Shown here one piece after another: positions 63,921-64,000 of a stretch of DNA of 64,000 nucleotides (positions are counted from its first letter, which is position 1; each line of letters begins with the position of its first letter). Where the stretch lies: positions 4,380,001-4,444,000 of the forward strand of contig NC_091864.1 in assembly GCF_019399895.1 (NCBI RefSeq). Direction: 5' to 3'. A program made the translations under genes and the position numbers. The notes under the pieces were generated by a model. It made no database searches and was not told the DNA's origin. It saw only the letters and a program-made list of their open reading frames with translations. The DNA is from Cardiocondyla obscurior. Taxonomy: Eukaryota > Arthropoda > Insecta > Hymenoptera > Formicidae.

Positions 63921-64000
63921 GTCTGCCTACTGTCTACGAGCCACTCATCCTTTCGAAACTTTTCCAAAGAATCTCTCAACCGCGCTGACTCCACTAACCC

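Overview
The window is nuclear DNA of an insect, most likely a hymenopteran and probably an ant. I base this on animal genes with many short introns, closest in residue pattern to insect orthologues; AT-rich introns; short palindromic MITEs with TA target sites; gypsy-type solo LTRs; and very long dinucleotide microsatellites. No bacterial genes, CRISPR arrays, rRNA or tRNA genes were seen. All exon boundaries below were read by hand from GT-AG sites, phase continuity and family conservation. They are not supported by transcripts.

Bases 1-29,500 are gene-poor. They hold two exons of a nicotinic acetylcholine receptor alpha subunit (alpha6/alpha7-like, minus strand: 16,432-16,541 and 2,815-2,995) separated by a 13.4 kb intron. 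The first of these exons has an in-frame TGA exactly where the ligand-binding loop-D tryptophan belongs. The rest is repeats: abutting palindromic MITEs, about 940 bp of CT microsatellite, two solo LTRs, a multicopy family with conserved splice sites, a head-to-head inverted repeat carrying two related small ORFs, a 179-bp satellite, and nine exon-like modules at about 353-bp spacing that end just upstream of Mcm3.

Bases 29,600-64,000 are gene-dense. In order: Mcm3 (plus, 11 exons, 830 aa); narrow abdomen/NALCN sodium leak channel (minus, 28 coding exons, 1745 aa, EEKE filter); an ABCC4/MRP-type ABC transporter (minus, 23 exons per transcript, 1387 aa, with two alternative 111-bp exons that look mutually exclusive); an hnRNP F/H-type RNA-binding protein (minus, 8 coding exons, 405 aa, three quasi-RRMs); and MOB kinase activator 1/mats (plus, 5 exons, 217 aa). 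Summed exon lengths are divisible by three for every complete gene. Mcm3 and na are convergent, and hnRNP F/H and mats are divergent around a shared upstream region.

The genes are not one pathway: they cover DNA replication licensing, neuronal excitability, small-molecule export, RNA processing and Hippo/NDR kinase signalling. The points most worth a second look are the ABCC alternative exon pair, the TGA in the receptor exon, the inverted pair of small ORFs with mostly frame-preserving differences, and the modular exon-like array upstream of Mcm3.
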